Shown: positions 8,734-16,862, counted from the first letter of the stretch. The stretch is 34,621 nucleotides of DNA from Alphaproteobacteria bacterium (GCA_017513285.1 JAFXGD010000031.1:1-34621), one strand, 5' to 3'. The notes: generated from the sequence alone by a model not told the origin. A program made the numbers and translations.

Positions 8734-10505
8734 TGAATAATGCAGAAAATACAATTTTGCCTAAATCATTGTGGCGATTTTATTGTAAATACGCTGTTCG
8801 CGGTTCTATTGGTGCATTGATTGCGTGGGCGGCATTTTTCTTTGTTGTTTCTATGGACGGCGTATTATTTCCAAATTTCCAACGTTGGTTTATTGCGCTG
8901 TTTGAAAATCCTGTGCCGGATGGCGTGTCATTTTTGCAACATGCATTACCGACTATATTTATGATAGTTGCGTTATTGATAATGGTTGATGTTTCAATGT
9001 TGTGTCGCGATTTATTTTATTCACGTTGGGGGCCGGTTTGTCAAAATCGTATTTGGATTCGATTAAGTGATTATGTCTATAATCAATCTATGTCATTCTG
9101 GACAGGGCGTATGGCGGGTAAAGTTCATACGCAAATCATGTACATTGCCAAAGGCTTTGATGCAATAATTGATTTTTGGCGTTTGATTTGTTTGTTGGCG
9201 GTTGTTTTGATAAATGTTGGGTTGATATTTTCTATCAATACATACGTTGCGATTATGTTCGGTGTGGTTTTTGTGATGCGTGCTGTTTACAGTTGGGTTA
9301 TGGTAAAACCAATGAATCGTGCTGCCAAAGAATACAGCAGTGCCAACAGTGAAGTGTCCGGAAAAAGTGTGGACAGTATATCGAACTTTTCCATTGTGAA
9401 ACTGTTTGCGGGTGCGATGCATGAAAAAAAATATTTGGATCCCGTCCGCCAGAATCAGATTAACAAGTATAAACACAAATCGTTTATCCAGCGTTGGTTT
9501 TGGGGATTCCCGATGTTGATGTGGGATGTATGCTATGGTTTGACGCTGTTTTTGTGTGTTTGGCTGTATATTCGTGGTGAAATAACCGTTGCGGAAATAG
9601 TGTTTACTAATTCTGTGTTTTTTACGGTTATGGGCACCATTGGTAATATTGTAAATCAGATACCGAATATAACCGATGTGTTGGGTTCGGCCACACGTGC
9701 ATATGAAGAATTGGTTATTCCGGTTGATGTAATGGATGCTGCCGATGCGCCGGAATTGGCGGTGACCTGTGGCGAAATAGAGTTCCGCAATGTTTCGTTT
9801 AAGTATAAACGTAAATGGGTGTTGCGTAATTTTAATCTGAAAATAGGGTGTGGTGAACGTGTCGGGATTGTTGGTGCATCTGGTGCGGGTAAAACGACAT
9901 TGGTAAATTTACTGATGCGTTTTTATGACCCGACACATGGCGAAATCCTGATTGATGGCCAAAATATACGTGACGTATCCCAAGACTCACTGCGTCGCAG
10001 TATTGCCTTTATTCCGCAAGAGCCAACAATGTTCAACCGCACGCTGCATGATAATATCGCATATGGCAAACAAGACGCCACCCCCGCCCAAGTGCGTGCG
10101 GCATCTCGTCGTGCCATGGCACATGATTTTATCATGGCAACGGATAAAAAGTACGATTCTTTGGTTGGCGACCGTGGGATTAAGTTATCTGGCGGGCAAC
10201 GTCAACGTATCGCAATTGCACGTGCATTCTTAAAAGATGCGCCAATTCTGATTTTGGACGAAGCGACATCTGCGCTGGATTCTGAAACCGAAGTATGTAT
10301 TCAAAAATCGTTTGATGAATTGGCATCTGGTCGCACAACGGTTGCGATTGCGCATCGTCTGTCAACCTTGCGCAATATGGACAGAATTATCGTTATGCAA
10401 AACGGTCATGTGATAGAGCAGGGATCCCACAGCGCACTGTTACGCCGTGGCGGGGAATATGCCCGTTTATGGAAAATGCAATCGGGCGGCTTTATCGAAG
10501 GATAA
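8730..10505 (+). CDS. ABC transporter, fused membrane and ATPase domains (exporter type)
   Basis: A 591-aa half-transporter. The membrane domain has about six segments (residues 25-325). The nucleotide-binding domain carries Walker A GASGAGKTT (382-390), Q-loop, signature LSGGQRQR (486-493), Walker B ILILDEATSALD (506-517) and the switch AIAHRLST. The fold is that of MsbA/multidrug-type homodimeric exporters. The substrate cannot be read from sequence; lipid or peptide export is plausible. The start overlaps the PBP stop (ATGATGA). A second in-frame ATG at 8733 sits at a better distance from the GGGG ribosome site and may be the true start. It converges on the GNAT gene with 8 bp between stops and no hairpin terminator seen. 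Confidence 0.93.
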   Translation: MMNNAENTILPKSLWRFYCKYAVRGSIGALIAWAAFFFVVSMDGVLFPNFQRWFIALFENPVPDGVSFLQHALPTIFMIVALLIMVDVSMLCRDLFYSRWGPVCQNRIWIRLSDYVYNQSMSFWTGRMAGKVHTQIMYIAKGFDAIIDFWRLICLLAVVLINVGLIFSINTYVAIMFGVVFVMRAVYSWVMVKPMNRAAKEYSSANSEVSGKSVDSISNFSIVKLFAGAMHEKKYLDPVRQNQINKYKHKSFIQRWFWGFPMLMWDVCYGLTLFLCVWLYIRGEITVAEIVFTNSVFFTVMGTIGNIVNQIPNITDVLGSATRAYEELVIPVDVMDAADAPELAVTCGEIEFRNVSFKYKRKWVLRNFNLKIGCGERVGIVGASGAGKTTLVNLLMRFYDPTHGEILIDGQNIRDVSQDSLRRSIAFIPQEPTMFNRTLHDNIAYGKQDATPAQVRAASRRAMAHDFIMATDKKYDSLVGDRGIKLSGGQRQRIAIARAFLKDAPILILDEATSALDSETEVCIQKSFDELASGRTTVAIAHRLSTLRNMDRIIVMQNGHVIEQGSHSALLRRGGEYARLWKMQSGGFIEG

Positions 10506-10513
10506 TTTGACCG

Positions 10514-11257
10514 CTATCTATTGTTTTGCTGGGCCCGGTGTTGCAGATATTGTTCTGCCGCCCGGGTCGTTTGTTTTTTGACCCATGGGGAATTCGCAGC
10601 GATTTGTGCATCATTTTTCCCGGGTTTGATAACTGCAATGCCTTCTATGGCATCATTGTCGCCCCGATAAATAAATAGGGGAGCATGCAGTTTATCAACA
10701 TCATCTCGGTTCAATGTAATATTGTATTTTGCGGCAAATTCTGAACATTCTGCCCATGTTTGTGCGCTGTATTTAAAGATGGGAACCGTTTTGTATATGC
10801 CATACATTTTGATTTTTTTGATATAACGCCCACCGCCCGTCGGGGATGAAAAGCCTTGTTTAATATAGAATGGGTCAGACGTTTCCATTGCTGTCAATTT
10901 TACATATCTGTGCGTTGTTTTGAATGTGCATTCTGTTGCGTACATTAATCTTTTGCCAACACGCTGGCGATGAAAACGTGGCAATACGTACAGGTCATGA
11001 ACCAGTACATCGTTCCCTTTGCATATTCCACGAATATATCCAATCAGTTTGCCTTTTGCATATGCACCAAATGCGAATGCATTTGTTTTTGCACGTGACT
11101 CTTTATCATATATATCAAATATCTTTGCTTTATCTTCTGCATCTGGCCACCGTTTATATACGCTTAACCATGCTTCTGATTTGACACGCCACAAATCATC
11201 CCATACCCCCGGCGCCCGTTGGTCAAAGATTGGAAAAATGTTAAATTCTGTCGTCAC
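10514..11257 (-). CDS. GNAT-family N-acetyltransferase with C-terminal extension
   Basis: A 247-aa protein when started at GTG 11257. The first half is a GNAT domain: LIGYIRGI strand, VHDLYVLPRFHRQRVGKRLMYATE (acetyl-CoA pyrophosphate loop RQRVGKR) and KLTAMETSDPFYIKQGF. The second half (about 140-247) is a less typical extension ending in a basic Q/R tail. Substrate unknown. The reading frame extends 37 codons further upstream, but that part crosses a near-perfect promoter (TTGACA, 17 bp, TACAAT) whose -10 ends 7 nt before the GTG. The sequence upstream of the GTG is therefore not translated and the mRNA is predicted leaderless with a GTG start. Confidence 0.83.
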   Translation of the reverse strand: MTTEFNIFPIFDQRAPGVWDDLWRVKSEAWLSVYKRWPDAEDKAKIFDIYDKESRAKTNAFAFGAYAKGKLIGYIRGICKGNDVLVHDLYVLPRFHRQRVGKRLMYATECTFKTTHRYVKLTAMETSDPFYIKQGFSSPTGGGRYIKKIKMYGIYKTVPIFKYSAQTWAECSEFAAKYNITLNRDDVDKLHAPLFIYRGDNDAIEGIAVIKPGKNDAQIAANSPWVKKQTTRAAEQYLQHRAQQNNR

Positions 11258-11264
11258 GCTTAAA

Positions 11265-11293
11265 ATTGTAGTACTGTAAAAACAATTTGTCAA
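11265..11293 (-). promoter_or_regulatory. GNAT gene promoter, predicted leaderless (GTG start)
   Basis: Minus strand: consensus TTGACA (11288-11293), 17-bp spacer, TACAAT (11265-11270). Predicted +1 at about 11258 puts the GTG at +2. It occupies the gap after the upstream lipoprotein gene (stop at 11302). Confidence 0.82.
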
Positions 11294-11301
11294 GTGTCGT
11301 T

Positions 11302-12039
11302 TTATATGCCTGGGAAATGACTGTGGGATGCGTTGGGAATGACAACCATTGTATGCCCATTTGTCCATTTTTCGGATAATTTGCGTGGTACAACTTTGTC
11401 ATTTTCTGCGACAAAATGTATTTGTCTGATGTTTGGCATGGAATCCAAATCCATGGATTTGGTCAATGGTTTATCTCCAAAATGTTGGGTCCAATCTGTA
11501 TGGTTCAGCACGCCCGATACAGTTATCCATTGAATAAAGTTTATGTCCGGATTGTTTTTGATAATCAATCCAGATATCAATGCCCCGCCGGAATACCCGA
11601 TAACAGAAACGGGGCGATTGGCCGCAACCTGACGCACGACGTCTTGCATTGCGCTAATTATATCTGGGGAAAATCGTCCATCGGTCCAATCTGATTGTGT
11701 GCAATTTTCAGACATTATATATTGGCATGGTCGTGCGATATACACGACGTTTGGTGCGGCGTCTGCATCGGCCATGTCACGCACCAACGTACTGTTTGGT
11801 GTTGGGTTATGTGTTGGGATTCCCCGTTTTGTAAATGCGTTTCCGTCGCCTTCGATATATATATTAACGGGTGCGGCCTCATCTGTAATTTTTTGATATG
11901 TCATGATGTCGTATTTATCGGTTTTGACAACACGCTGTACCATACCTGACGTGTTGTCCCATTTATTGGCGACACATCCCGTTATAATCAGCATTACAAA
12001 TATCAGACACTTTCTTTTCATATGCATATGATACCGCAT
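11302..12039 (-). CDS. Alpha/beta-hydrolase lipoprotein
   Basis: A 245-aa exported lipoprotein: lipobox IITGC (C22 of the long form), then an alpha/beta hydrolase domain with oxyanion block YIEGDG, ARPCQY, nucleophile elbow GYSGGA, acid in AENDKV and histidine in ASHSHFPG. The triad appears intact. A family with YIEGDG / RPCQY / GYSGG motifs occurs widely in Proteobacteria without an assigned substrate. Start is uncertain: ATG at 12039, or MKRKC at 12021; neither has a Shine-Dalgarno. A weak TATACG (12048-12053) ends 8 nt before 12039, hinting at a leaderless start there. It lies upstream of the GNAT gene on the same strand but with a separate promoter between. Confidence 0.85.
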   Translation of the reverse strand: MRYHMHMKRKCLIFVMLIITGCVANKWDNTSGMVQRVVKTDKYDIMTYQKITDEAAPVNIYIEGDGNAFTKRGIPTHNPTPNSTLVRDMADADAAPNVVYIARPCQYIMSENCTQSDWTDGRFSPDIISAMQDVVRQVAANRPVSVIGYSGGALISGLIIKNNPDINFIQWITVSGVLNHTDWTQHFGDKPLTKSMDLDSMPNIRQIHFVAENDKVVPRKLSEKWTNGHTMVVIPNASHSHFPGI

Positions 12040-12071
12040 TTCTGTGACGTATAAAAGTTAAAAATCTTTTT

Positions 12072-12102
12072 TTGACAAAAATTCTTGACAATTCGATTGA
12101 CA
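12072..12102 (+). promoter_or_regulatory. Triple TTGACA cluster, promoter region of the solenoid protein gene
   Basis: Three TTGACA hexamers at 12072-12077, 12085-12090 and 12097-12102, spaced 13 and 12 bp start to start. The middle copy has a weak -10 (TACTTT, 12108-12113) at a 17-bp spacer; the others have none. On the minus strand the first copy reads TTGTCA and could serve the hydrolase lipoprotein. This may be overlapping promoters or a direct-repeat binding site. Confidence 0.5.
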
Positions 12103-12153
12103 AAGAGTACTTTTAGGACACGATACCTGACGTTTCTAATAAAAGGTTATACC

Positions 12154-12891
12154 ATGACAGAAAAGAAACAGGCCGCCACACGGGCTGCCAAATCGCAGGG
12201 GGGCGATAAGTCGGGGAGAAAAAATAACAAAAACAAATCCATTAAAAAAATCTGGCAACGTGCATGTCGTGTAATTTCTTGGCCATTTCGTATGATTGGC
12301 CGTGGTTTGCGTTGGTTTTGGAATTGGGTATGTGGTGTAAATATCGTTGGTATGGTAAATATAACGTTATTGGTTGCGATAATTGTGCTGTTTACAATGT
12401 TGATATTGGATGTGTGCGGTTGTTATCGCAAACCTGTTGTGGTTGTATCTGCGCCATCTGCCCCCCAGGTCACAATATCTTCGGGAAATTCGCCTGTCAC
12501 ATTGCCTTTATCGGCCCAATCTGGCGACCCGGACAAACGTGTCACTGCAATTAATGTTGCGCAACCAAATCCGGCCAGTGTTCGCATTGCGACCAAACCG
12601 ATTGCCCGTCATAAAAATCAAATTTTGGGCAATACTGTGATTGATGGGCGTGCGGCCGGCACCGTATTAAAATCCGGTATGACGGTCCAAGGTAATTTAT
12701 ATCTGCAAAATATGCATAAATTCACACTGCCATGTGATGTTCGTGTCGAAGGACACTTATTCTTGCGTGACATGGGATTGCTGCAGTTTTGTGGCCAGTT
12801 CACGGTAACAGGCAATATTTATGTCAGTCCTCGTTCATCATTTGGCCCATTGCCAAAAACGGCACGTATTGGTGGGCATTTGATATTTTAA
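12154..12891 (+). CDS. Membrane-anchored protein with C-terminal beta-solenoid-like repeats
   Basis: A 245-aa protein of unknown function. Layout: lysine/arginine-rich cytoplasmic tail (1-60, many KK/RR), one membrane segment (about 66-87), a Ser/Pro/Val-rich linker (95-155), and a C-terminal domain with a repeated G-[NH]-[LI]-[YFI]-[LV] unit at 180-184, 200-204, 220-224 and 241-245, a period of 20, 20 and 21 residues. This regular spacing suggests a short right-handed beta-solenoid similar in style to bactofilins, but homology is not established. Start is ATG 12154 with AAAGG at 12143-12147; an in-frame extension to 12085 has no ribosome site. Followed by a terminator. Confidence 0.78.
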   Translation: MTEKKQAATRAAKSQGGDKSGRKNNKNKSIKKIWQRACRVISWPFRMIGRGLRWFWNWVCGVNIVGMVNITLLVAIIVLFTMLILDVCGCYRKPVVVVSAPSAPQVTISSGNSPVTLPLSAQSGDPDKRVTAINVAQPNPASVRIATKPIARHKNQILGNTVIDGRAAGTVLKSGMTVQGNLYLQNMHKFTLPCDVRVEGHLFLRDMGLLQFCGQFTVTGNIYVSPRSSFGPLPKTARIGGHLIF

Positions 12892-12912
12892 TTACGTTAG
12901 GGTTATTAATTA

Positions 12913-12937
12913 CAACCGCAACATGCGGTTGTTTTTT
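12913..12937 (+). terminator. Rho-independent terminator of the solenoid protein gene
   Basis: Arms CAACCGCA (12913-12920) and TGCGGTTG (12924-12931), loop ACA, then six T. The -35 of the next gene overlaps its 3' arm and T-run. Confidence 0.9.
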
Positions 12938-12957
12938 ATTGCAAAATATGATATAAT
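12929..12957 (+). promoter_or_regulatory. Promoter of the small membrane protein gene
   Basis: TTGTTT (12929-12934), 17-bp spacer, TATAAT (12952-12957) preceded by TG one base upstream (extended -10). It carries the 15-bp element AAAATATGATATAAT (12943-12957) found at two other promoters in this window. The -35 overlaps the preceding terminator. Confidence 0.7.
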
Positions 12958-12989
12958 AACACACATACAAAACCAAGGGAGAGATTGGA

Positions 12990-13244
12990 ATGTTTGAAAA
13001 ATTATTAAATGTTTTTGCGAAAAATTTGGGTTATACGGTTGTTTTGGCGGTTGCATTGGTTGTATTTTTGATTGCATCCGAAGGTCATCTGATTGCCGGG
13101 TTAATAACGGCTGTGTCTGGATTACTGGTGTACACATGTTCGGTTGCGTTGTACAAAGAATACAAAGTTGAATCGGCCAAGAAAGCAACCCCGGTACGCA
13201 CGGCTGTAAAAAAAGCCCCTGTAAAAAAGGCGAAACGCAAATAA
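12990..13244 (+). CDS. Small membrane protein with Lys/Ala/Pro tail
   Basis: An 84-aa protein not recognised as a named family. Two hydrophobic segments (about residues 14-28 and 33-52) are followed by a basic tail made of K/A/P/V repeats (SAKKATPVRTAVKKAPVKKAKRK), probably cytoplasmic and possibly nucleic-acid or membrane-surface binding. The start is supported by a GGGAGAG ribosome site about 7 nt before the ATG, plus its own promoter and terminator, so it is a stand-alone gene. Function unknown. Confidence 0.8.
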   Translation: MFEKLLNVFAKNLGYTVVLAVALVVFLIASEGHLIAGLITAVSGLLVYTCSVALYKEYKVESAKKATPVRTAVKKAPVKKAKRK

Positions 13245-13269
13245 AAAATCCCCATTTTGGGGATTTTTT
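13243..13269. terminator. Bidirectional terminator between small membrane protein gene and secG
   Basis: Arms AAAAAATCCCCA (13243-13254) and TGGGGATTTTTT (13258-13269), loop TTT. The A and T runs flank both sides, so it can stop both the plus-strand gene (stop 13244) and minus-strand secG (stop 13270). Confidence 0.92.
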
Positions 13270-13644
13270 TTATTTTGTTGTATCTGGCTGTGTTGCCGGC
13301 TCTGCCGGTGTTTCCACGGGTGCTTCGGCGGGCGCTTCGACCACAGGTGCGTTTTCTGCATTTTCTTGATGCACGATTTCTTGACGCAGGTGGCTTTGTT
13401 GATTTGCAACTTGGGTTTTAGAAGACACCAACGCCAATGCGGCACACAGTATAAAGAATATCGTCGCCAACCATGCGGTTGCCCGGGTTAAAAAATTTCC
13501 CGCCGCCGCCCCGGTTAATGCACCGCCGAACATAGATGCCGCCGATGAACCAGACATGCCCGAACCTTCGGATTTTTGTAACAAAATCAAACCAATCATC
13601 ATAACTGCAACAATTGTTAACATAACAAGTAATATCGAGAACAT
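13270..13644 (-). CDS. secG: Preprotein translocase subunit SecG
   Basis: A 124-aa protein with the SecG layout: first membrane segment, the loop LLQKSEGSGMSG, a Gly/Ala/Ser/Phe stretch (MFGGALTGAAAGNFLTRAT), and a second membrane segment. SecG associates with SecYE to aid export across the inner membrane. The C-terminus carries an extra A/P/E/T-rich tail of about 30 residues (EAPAEAPVETPAEPATQP), common in alphaproteobacterial SecG. AAGGA lies upstream of the ATG. It lies 47 bp after rnc and is probably the last gene of a lepB-rnc-secG run. Confidence 0.94.
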   Translation of the reverse strand: MFSILLVMLTIVAVMMIGLILLQKSEGSGMSGSSAASMFGGALTGAAAGNFLTRATAWLATIFFILCAALALVSSKTQVANQQSHLRQEIVHQENAENAPVVEAPAEAPVETPAEPATQPDTTK

Positions 13645-13691
13645 TTTTTTTCCTTATGTTTATTTACGCACCGATTTTAACCCCCACGAAT

Positions 13692-14324
13692 TCAAATTGC
13701 AAGGATTTTCAACAGTTTTTCTGCCGCATCTATACTGGCGGCCTTTTTTGATGTGCCGTTGCCTGTGGCGCTGCGTTGCATGGCCGTCACCCGCACGGTA
13801 AAGACCGGGCTGTGCGATGCGCCGGCGGGTTCCAAATATTCATACACGGGCAGGTTTCCCGAATCCAACTGCTGAACCAATTCTTGCAGTCTTGTTTTCG
13901 GATCTTTTGGGGCAACGACATCTGCGGCGGCCAAATCCCGCCATATGGGTACGATGACATTGCGTGCCGCATCAAATCCGCCGTCTAAATAAATTGCGCC
14001 CAATGTGGCCTCCATTGCGTCTGCCAATATATGTTGGATTCGTCCGGCGGTCATATGTCCATGTTTAATCTGCTTATCGATTCCGACATCCTTGGCGACT
14101 TTGGCCAAAGTTTCGGTTGATACCAACATTGCATGTCTGCGTGCCAATTCGCCTTCGGTTTCATTTGGGTACATTGCATACAGTAAATCCGCCACACTTA
14201 AACCCAACACCCGATCGCCGATAAATTCCAATCTTTCATTGTTATGCACGGCATCCACGCCACTTTGAATCATGGCCAACTGCATCAATTCCGGGTTTTT
14301 AAATTTATAGTTTAATTTTATCAT
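13692..14324 (-). CDS. rnc: Ribonuclease III
   Basis: A 210-aa RNase III. The catalytic signature NERLEFIGD holds E30, E33 and D37; the second metal pair is D102 and E105 in ADAMEATLG. A double-stranded-RNA-binding domain follows (about 140-210, starting DPKTRLQELVQ). It processes rRNA and other double-stranded RNAs. Start is taken at ATG 14324, one base after the lepB stop (TAATATG). The longer open frame to 14570 merely reads through lepB in another frame. There is no close Shine-Dalgarno, so translation is probably coupled to lepB. The lepB-rnc order is a conserved bacterial arrangement. Confidence 0.95.
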   Translation of the reverse strand: MIKLNYKFKNPELMQLAMIQSGVDAVHNNERLEFIGDRVLGLSVADLLYAMYPNETEGELARRHAMLVSTETLAKVAKDVGIDKQIKHGHMTAGRIQHILADAMEATLGAIYLDGGFDAARNVIVPIWRDLAAADVVAPKDPKTRLQELVQQLDSGNLPVYEYLEPAGASHSPVFTVRVTAMQRSATGNGTSKKAASIDAAEKLLKILAI

Positions 14325-14325
14325 A

Positions 14326-15204
14326 TTAATTGATTCCCATTCCAAATCTGTCCCATCTGATTTTGTTGCCCCATGTCCACACTGCCAACAAAGGTGCGTA
14401 ATAGTTATGTGAATACCACACGAACCAAACCCGGCCCAAGACATTGTCACGTGGCACAAATCTGATATCACCACGGCTGTCACCACTGTTGTCACGGTTA
14501 TCGCCCATAAAGAAATAGTGATTTTCCGGCACGATAAATTCTTCTGTATTATCAAAGCGTGCATCATCACTCATTTCAATTATTCTGTGTTGCACGCCGT
14601 TGGGCAGTATTTCTGTATATTCTGTTGCGTGGAATACGCCACATGCACCACTGTACATATGACAGAATTCATCTGGTTTGTATTCGATTGTATAATCATA
14701 TGGTGCGGGCTCATTATCGACCCATATTTTGTTGCCTTTGATGGACATATTGTCTTTGTAATAACCAACGCTGCGCATAGATTTTGGCAGTGTTGCAAAC
14801 ACATATGGGCGTGGATTTTCCCGCACGACTTCTGCATCGTTTATATACAGTCGTCCGTTTTTCATTTGGATTTTATCACCGGCTTTTCCGATTAATCGCT
14901 TAACGAAATCTTGTGATTCATTGATTGGGTTGCGGAATACGATGACGTCGCCAATTTCCGGTTCGGTTGCCCAGAAACGGCCATCCCATAATTTCCACGA
15001 ACCGAATGGGAAAGAATATCTGGAATATCCATATGCCCATTTTTCAACAAATATATGGTCACCGATATGCAGGGTTGGAATCATTGAACCCGACGGTATA
15101 TTAAATGGTTCCATCAATAAACTGCGGAACACGATTGCGATAAGTGCACCATAAAATATAGTATTAAACCATTCACGTGCGACATTTTTACTTTTTGCGG
15201 GCAT
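14326..15204 (-). CDS. lepB: Signal peptidase I
   Basis: A 292-aa type I signal peptidase. One N-terminal membrane segment (about 14-32) leads into box B IPSGSMIPTL with the nucleophile S40. The general base lysine is K103 in DFVKRLIG. Box E GDNRDNSGDSR lies near residue 235. It removes signal peptides from exported proteins at the periplasmic face. An insertion between boxes (about 125-220) makes it longer than minimal homologues, as is usual in Gram-negatives. AAAGGA lies 6 nt before the ATG. It is divergent from comM across a 70-bp gap containing a large inverted repeat. Confidence 0.96.
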   Translation of the reverse strand: MPAKSKNVAREWFNTIFYGALIAIVFRSLLMEPFNIPSGSMIPTLHIGDHIFVEKWAYGYSRYSFPFGSWKLWDGRFWATEPEIGDVIVFRNPINESQDFVKRLIGKAGDKIQMKNGRLYINDAEVVRENPRPYVFATLPKSMRSVGYYKDNMSIKGNKIWVDNEPAPYDYTIEYKPDEFCHMYSGACGVFHATEYTEILPNGVQHRIIEMSDDARFDNTEEFIVPENHYFFMGDNRDNSGDSRGDIRFVPRDNVLGRVWFVWYSHNYYAPLLAVWTWGNKIRWDRFGMGIN

Positions 15205-15229
15205 GTAAAATCCTTTATGTTTTTTTGCT

Positions 15230-15268
15230 ATATTATAACTTGCGCAATTTTAATTCAAGTTATAATAT
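15230..15268. promoter_or_regulatory. Divergent lepB/comM promoters inside a 13-bp inverted repeat
   Basis: Perfect arms ATATTATAACTTG (15230-15242) and CAAGTTATAATAT (15256-15268) around a 13-nt centre. Each arm carries a TATAAT: 15261-15266 toward comM and 15232-15237 (minus) toward lepB. Possible -35 hexamers (TTGCGC 15240-15245; TTGAAT 15253-15258 minus) sit at 15-bp spacers. comM starts 8 nt after its -10 with no Shine-Dalgarno (leaderless), whereas lepB has an ordinary leader. The symmetric layout could also bind a dimeric regulator. Confidence 0.7.
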
Positions 15269-15274
15269 GCACAT

Positions 15275-16795
15275 ATGATATCTTTGAAATCTATAATTTT
15301 TAATGGCATGGATGCGACGCCTATTGATGTCCAAGTCCAACTGTCGTCTGGCCTGTCAAAGCCTGAATTTAACATTATTGGTTTGGCAGACAGGGCGGTC
15401 AAAGAATCTGCGGAACGCATTCGCAATGTGCTGTCTGCATTAAATTTACAATTGCCGCCAAAGCGTTTAACGGTAAACCTGTCGCCGGCCGACGTTGAAA
15501 AAAGTGGTTCTCACTTTGATTTGCCTATTTTGTGTGGCATATTGTGTGCCATTGGCGTATTGCCGGAAAATCAATTGGAAAACTATGTGATTTTGGGTGA
15601 AGTTGGTCTGAACGGCACAATTGTCAAGACGGACGCCGTTTTACCGGCCAGTGTTTGGGCCAATTCGCATGATTTGGGTATTATTTGCCCCGGCGACCAA
15701 GGCGCCGAAGCACGTTGGGCGGGTCATGAAAATATTTTGGCCCCATTTCATGTGTTACAGTTAATAAATCACTTTGCCGGAACGCAAATATTGCCGACGC
15801 CCGAATTGACATCGCCCGATACCGCCGGCGTATCCCCATTGGATATGTCCGATGTTCATGGCCAAGCGGCGGCAAAACGTGCATTGGAAATTGCGGCGGC
15901 GGGCGGTCATGCAATGCTGATGGTGGGGCCGCCGGGGTCGGGCAAAACCATGCTGGCGTCACGTTTGCCGACAATTATGCCCGAAATGACGGCAACAGAA
16001 ATTTTAGAAACATCGATAATCTATTCTATTGCGGGCCAATTGAATAACCGTGCATTGATATCTGCCCGCCCATTTCGCAGTGTGCATCATACGTCCAGTC
16101 CGGTTGCCTTGGCCGGTGGTGGTTCGGATGCCCGTCCGGGTGAAATATCATTGGCGCACAATGGTGTGCTGTTTTTGGACGAATTGCCGGAATTTAATCG
16201 TGCGACCTTGGAAATTTTACGTCAACCAATGGAATCTGGTCGCATATTAATTTCACGGGCCCGCCGCAATGCAACATATCCGGCCCGCTTTCAATTAATT
16301 GCTGCGATGAATCCGTGTCCGTGTGGTCATTTGGGCAATGCGGCTTTATCTTGCACCCGTGCGCCCCGTTGTGCCGAAGCGTATCAGAATAAAATATCCG
16401 GCCCATTGTTGGACAGGATTGATTTACACGTCGATGTGGATGCGGTCAACCCATGGGAAATGACGACCGACACGGCCCCACGTGAAACCAGTGCGGCAAT
16501 ACGCGCCCGTGTTGTGGCGGCCCGCGCCCGTCAGATGTCACGTCAAGGCATGGTGAATGCGCATTTGGATGGTGCGGATTTGGAACGCCATGCATCTATG
16601 TCGGATGAACTGATGTCTTTCTTAAATTCTGCGGCGGAAAAGATGGGGTTGTCCGCCCGTGGGTATAATCGCATACGTCGATTGGCACGTACGATTGCGG
16701 ATTTGCGTGCATCTGATACGATTGAAATGTCTGATTTGACCGAAGCGTTATCCTATCGCCCAATTAACCGTGGCAAATACGGCGTAAAACTGTAA
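15275..16795 (+). CDS. comM: YifB/ComM-family Mg-chelatase-like AAA+ ATPase
   Basis: A 506-aa protein of standard family length. The N-terminal ChlI-like domain (about 20-140, with DLPILCGIL and GEVGLNG) is followed by an AAA+ core with Walker A GPPGSGKT (218-225), Walker B LFLDELPEF, a Cys-rich segment MNPCPCGHLG...C...C, and the C-terminal domain. ComM is a hexameric helicase that promotes branch migration during integration of DNA taken up by transformation; other family members have no known role. There is no Shine-Dalgarno, and the ATG lies 8 nt after a perfect TATAAT, so the mRNA is predicted leaderless. A terminator follows. Confidence 0.95.
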   Translation: MISLKSIIFNGMDATPIDVQVQLSSGLSKPEFNIIGLADRAVKESAERIRNVLSALNLQLPPKRLTVNLSPADVEKSGSHFDLPILCGILCAIGVLPENQLENYVILGEVGLNGTIVKTDAVLPASVWANSHDLGIICPGDQGAEARWAGHENILAPFHVLQLINHFAGTQILPTPELTSPDTAGVSPLDMSDVHGQAAAKRALEIAAAGGHAMLMVGPPGSGKTMLASRLPTIMPEMTATEILETSIIYSIAGQLNNRALISARPFRSVHHTSSPVALAGGGSDARPGEISLAHNGVLFLDELPEFNRATLEILRQPMESGRILISRARRNATYPARFQLIAAMNPCPCGHLGNAALSCTRAPRCAEAYQNKISGPLLDRIDLHVDVDAVNPWEMTTDTAPRETSAAIRARVVAARARQMSRQGMVNAHLDGADLERHASMSDELMSFLNSAAEKMGLSARGYNRIRRLARTIADLRASDTIEMSDLTEALSYRPINRGKYGVKL

Positions 16796-16816
16796 AAACC
16801 ACTTGCCAAAAGCTGT

Positions 16817-16846
16817 AAAAACTCTGTACACTGACACAGAGTTTTT
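16817..16846 (+). terminator. Terminator or attenuator between comM and the P-type ATPase gene
   Basis: Arms ACTCTGT (16821-16827) and ACAGAGT (16836-16842), loop of 8 nt, flanked by AAAA and a T-run, starting 21 bp after the comM stop. No strong separate promoter was seen before the ATPase gene at 16863, so partial read-through is possible. Confidence 0.8.
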
Positions 16847-16862
16847 TTATACGGGGGAAATT

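Noticed and set aside
14325-14570. N-terminal extension of RNase III
   Set aside because: These codons overlap lepB in another frame; RNase III homology begins at the ATG at 14324.
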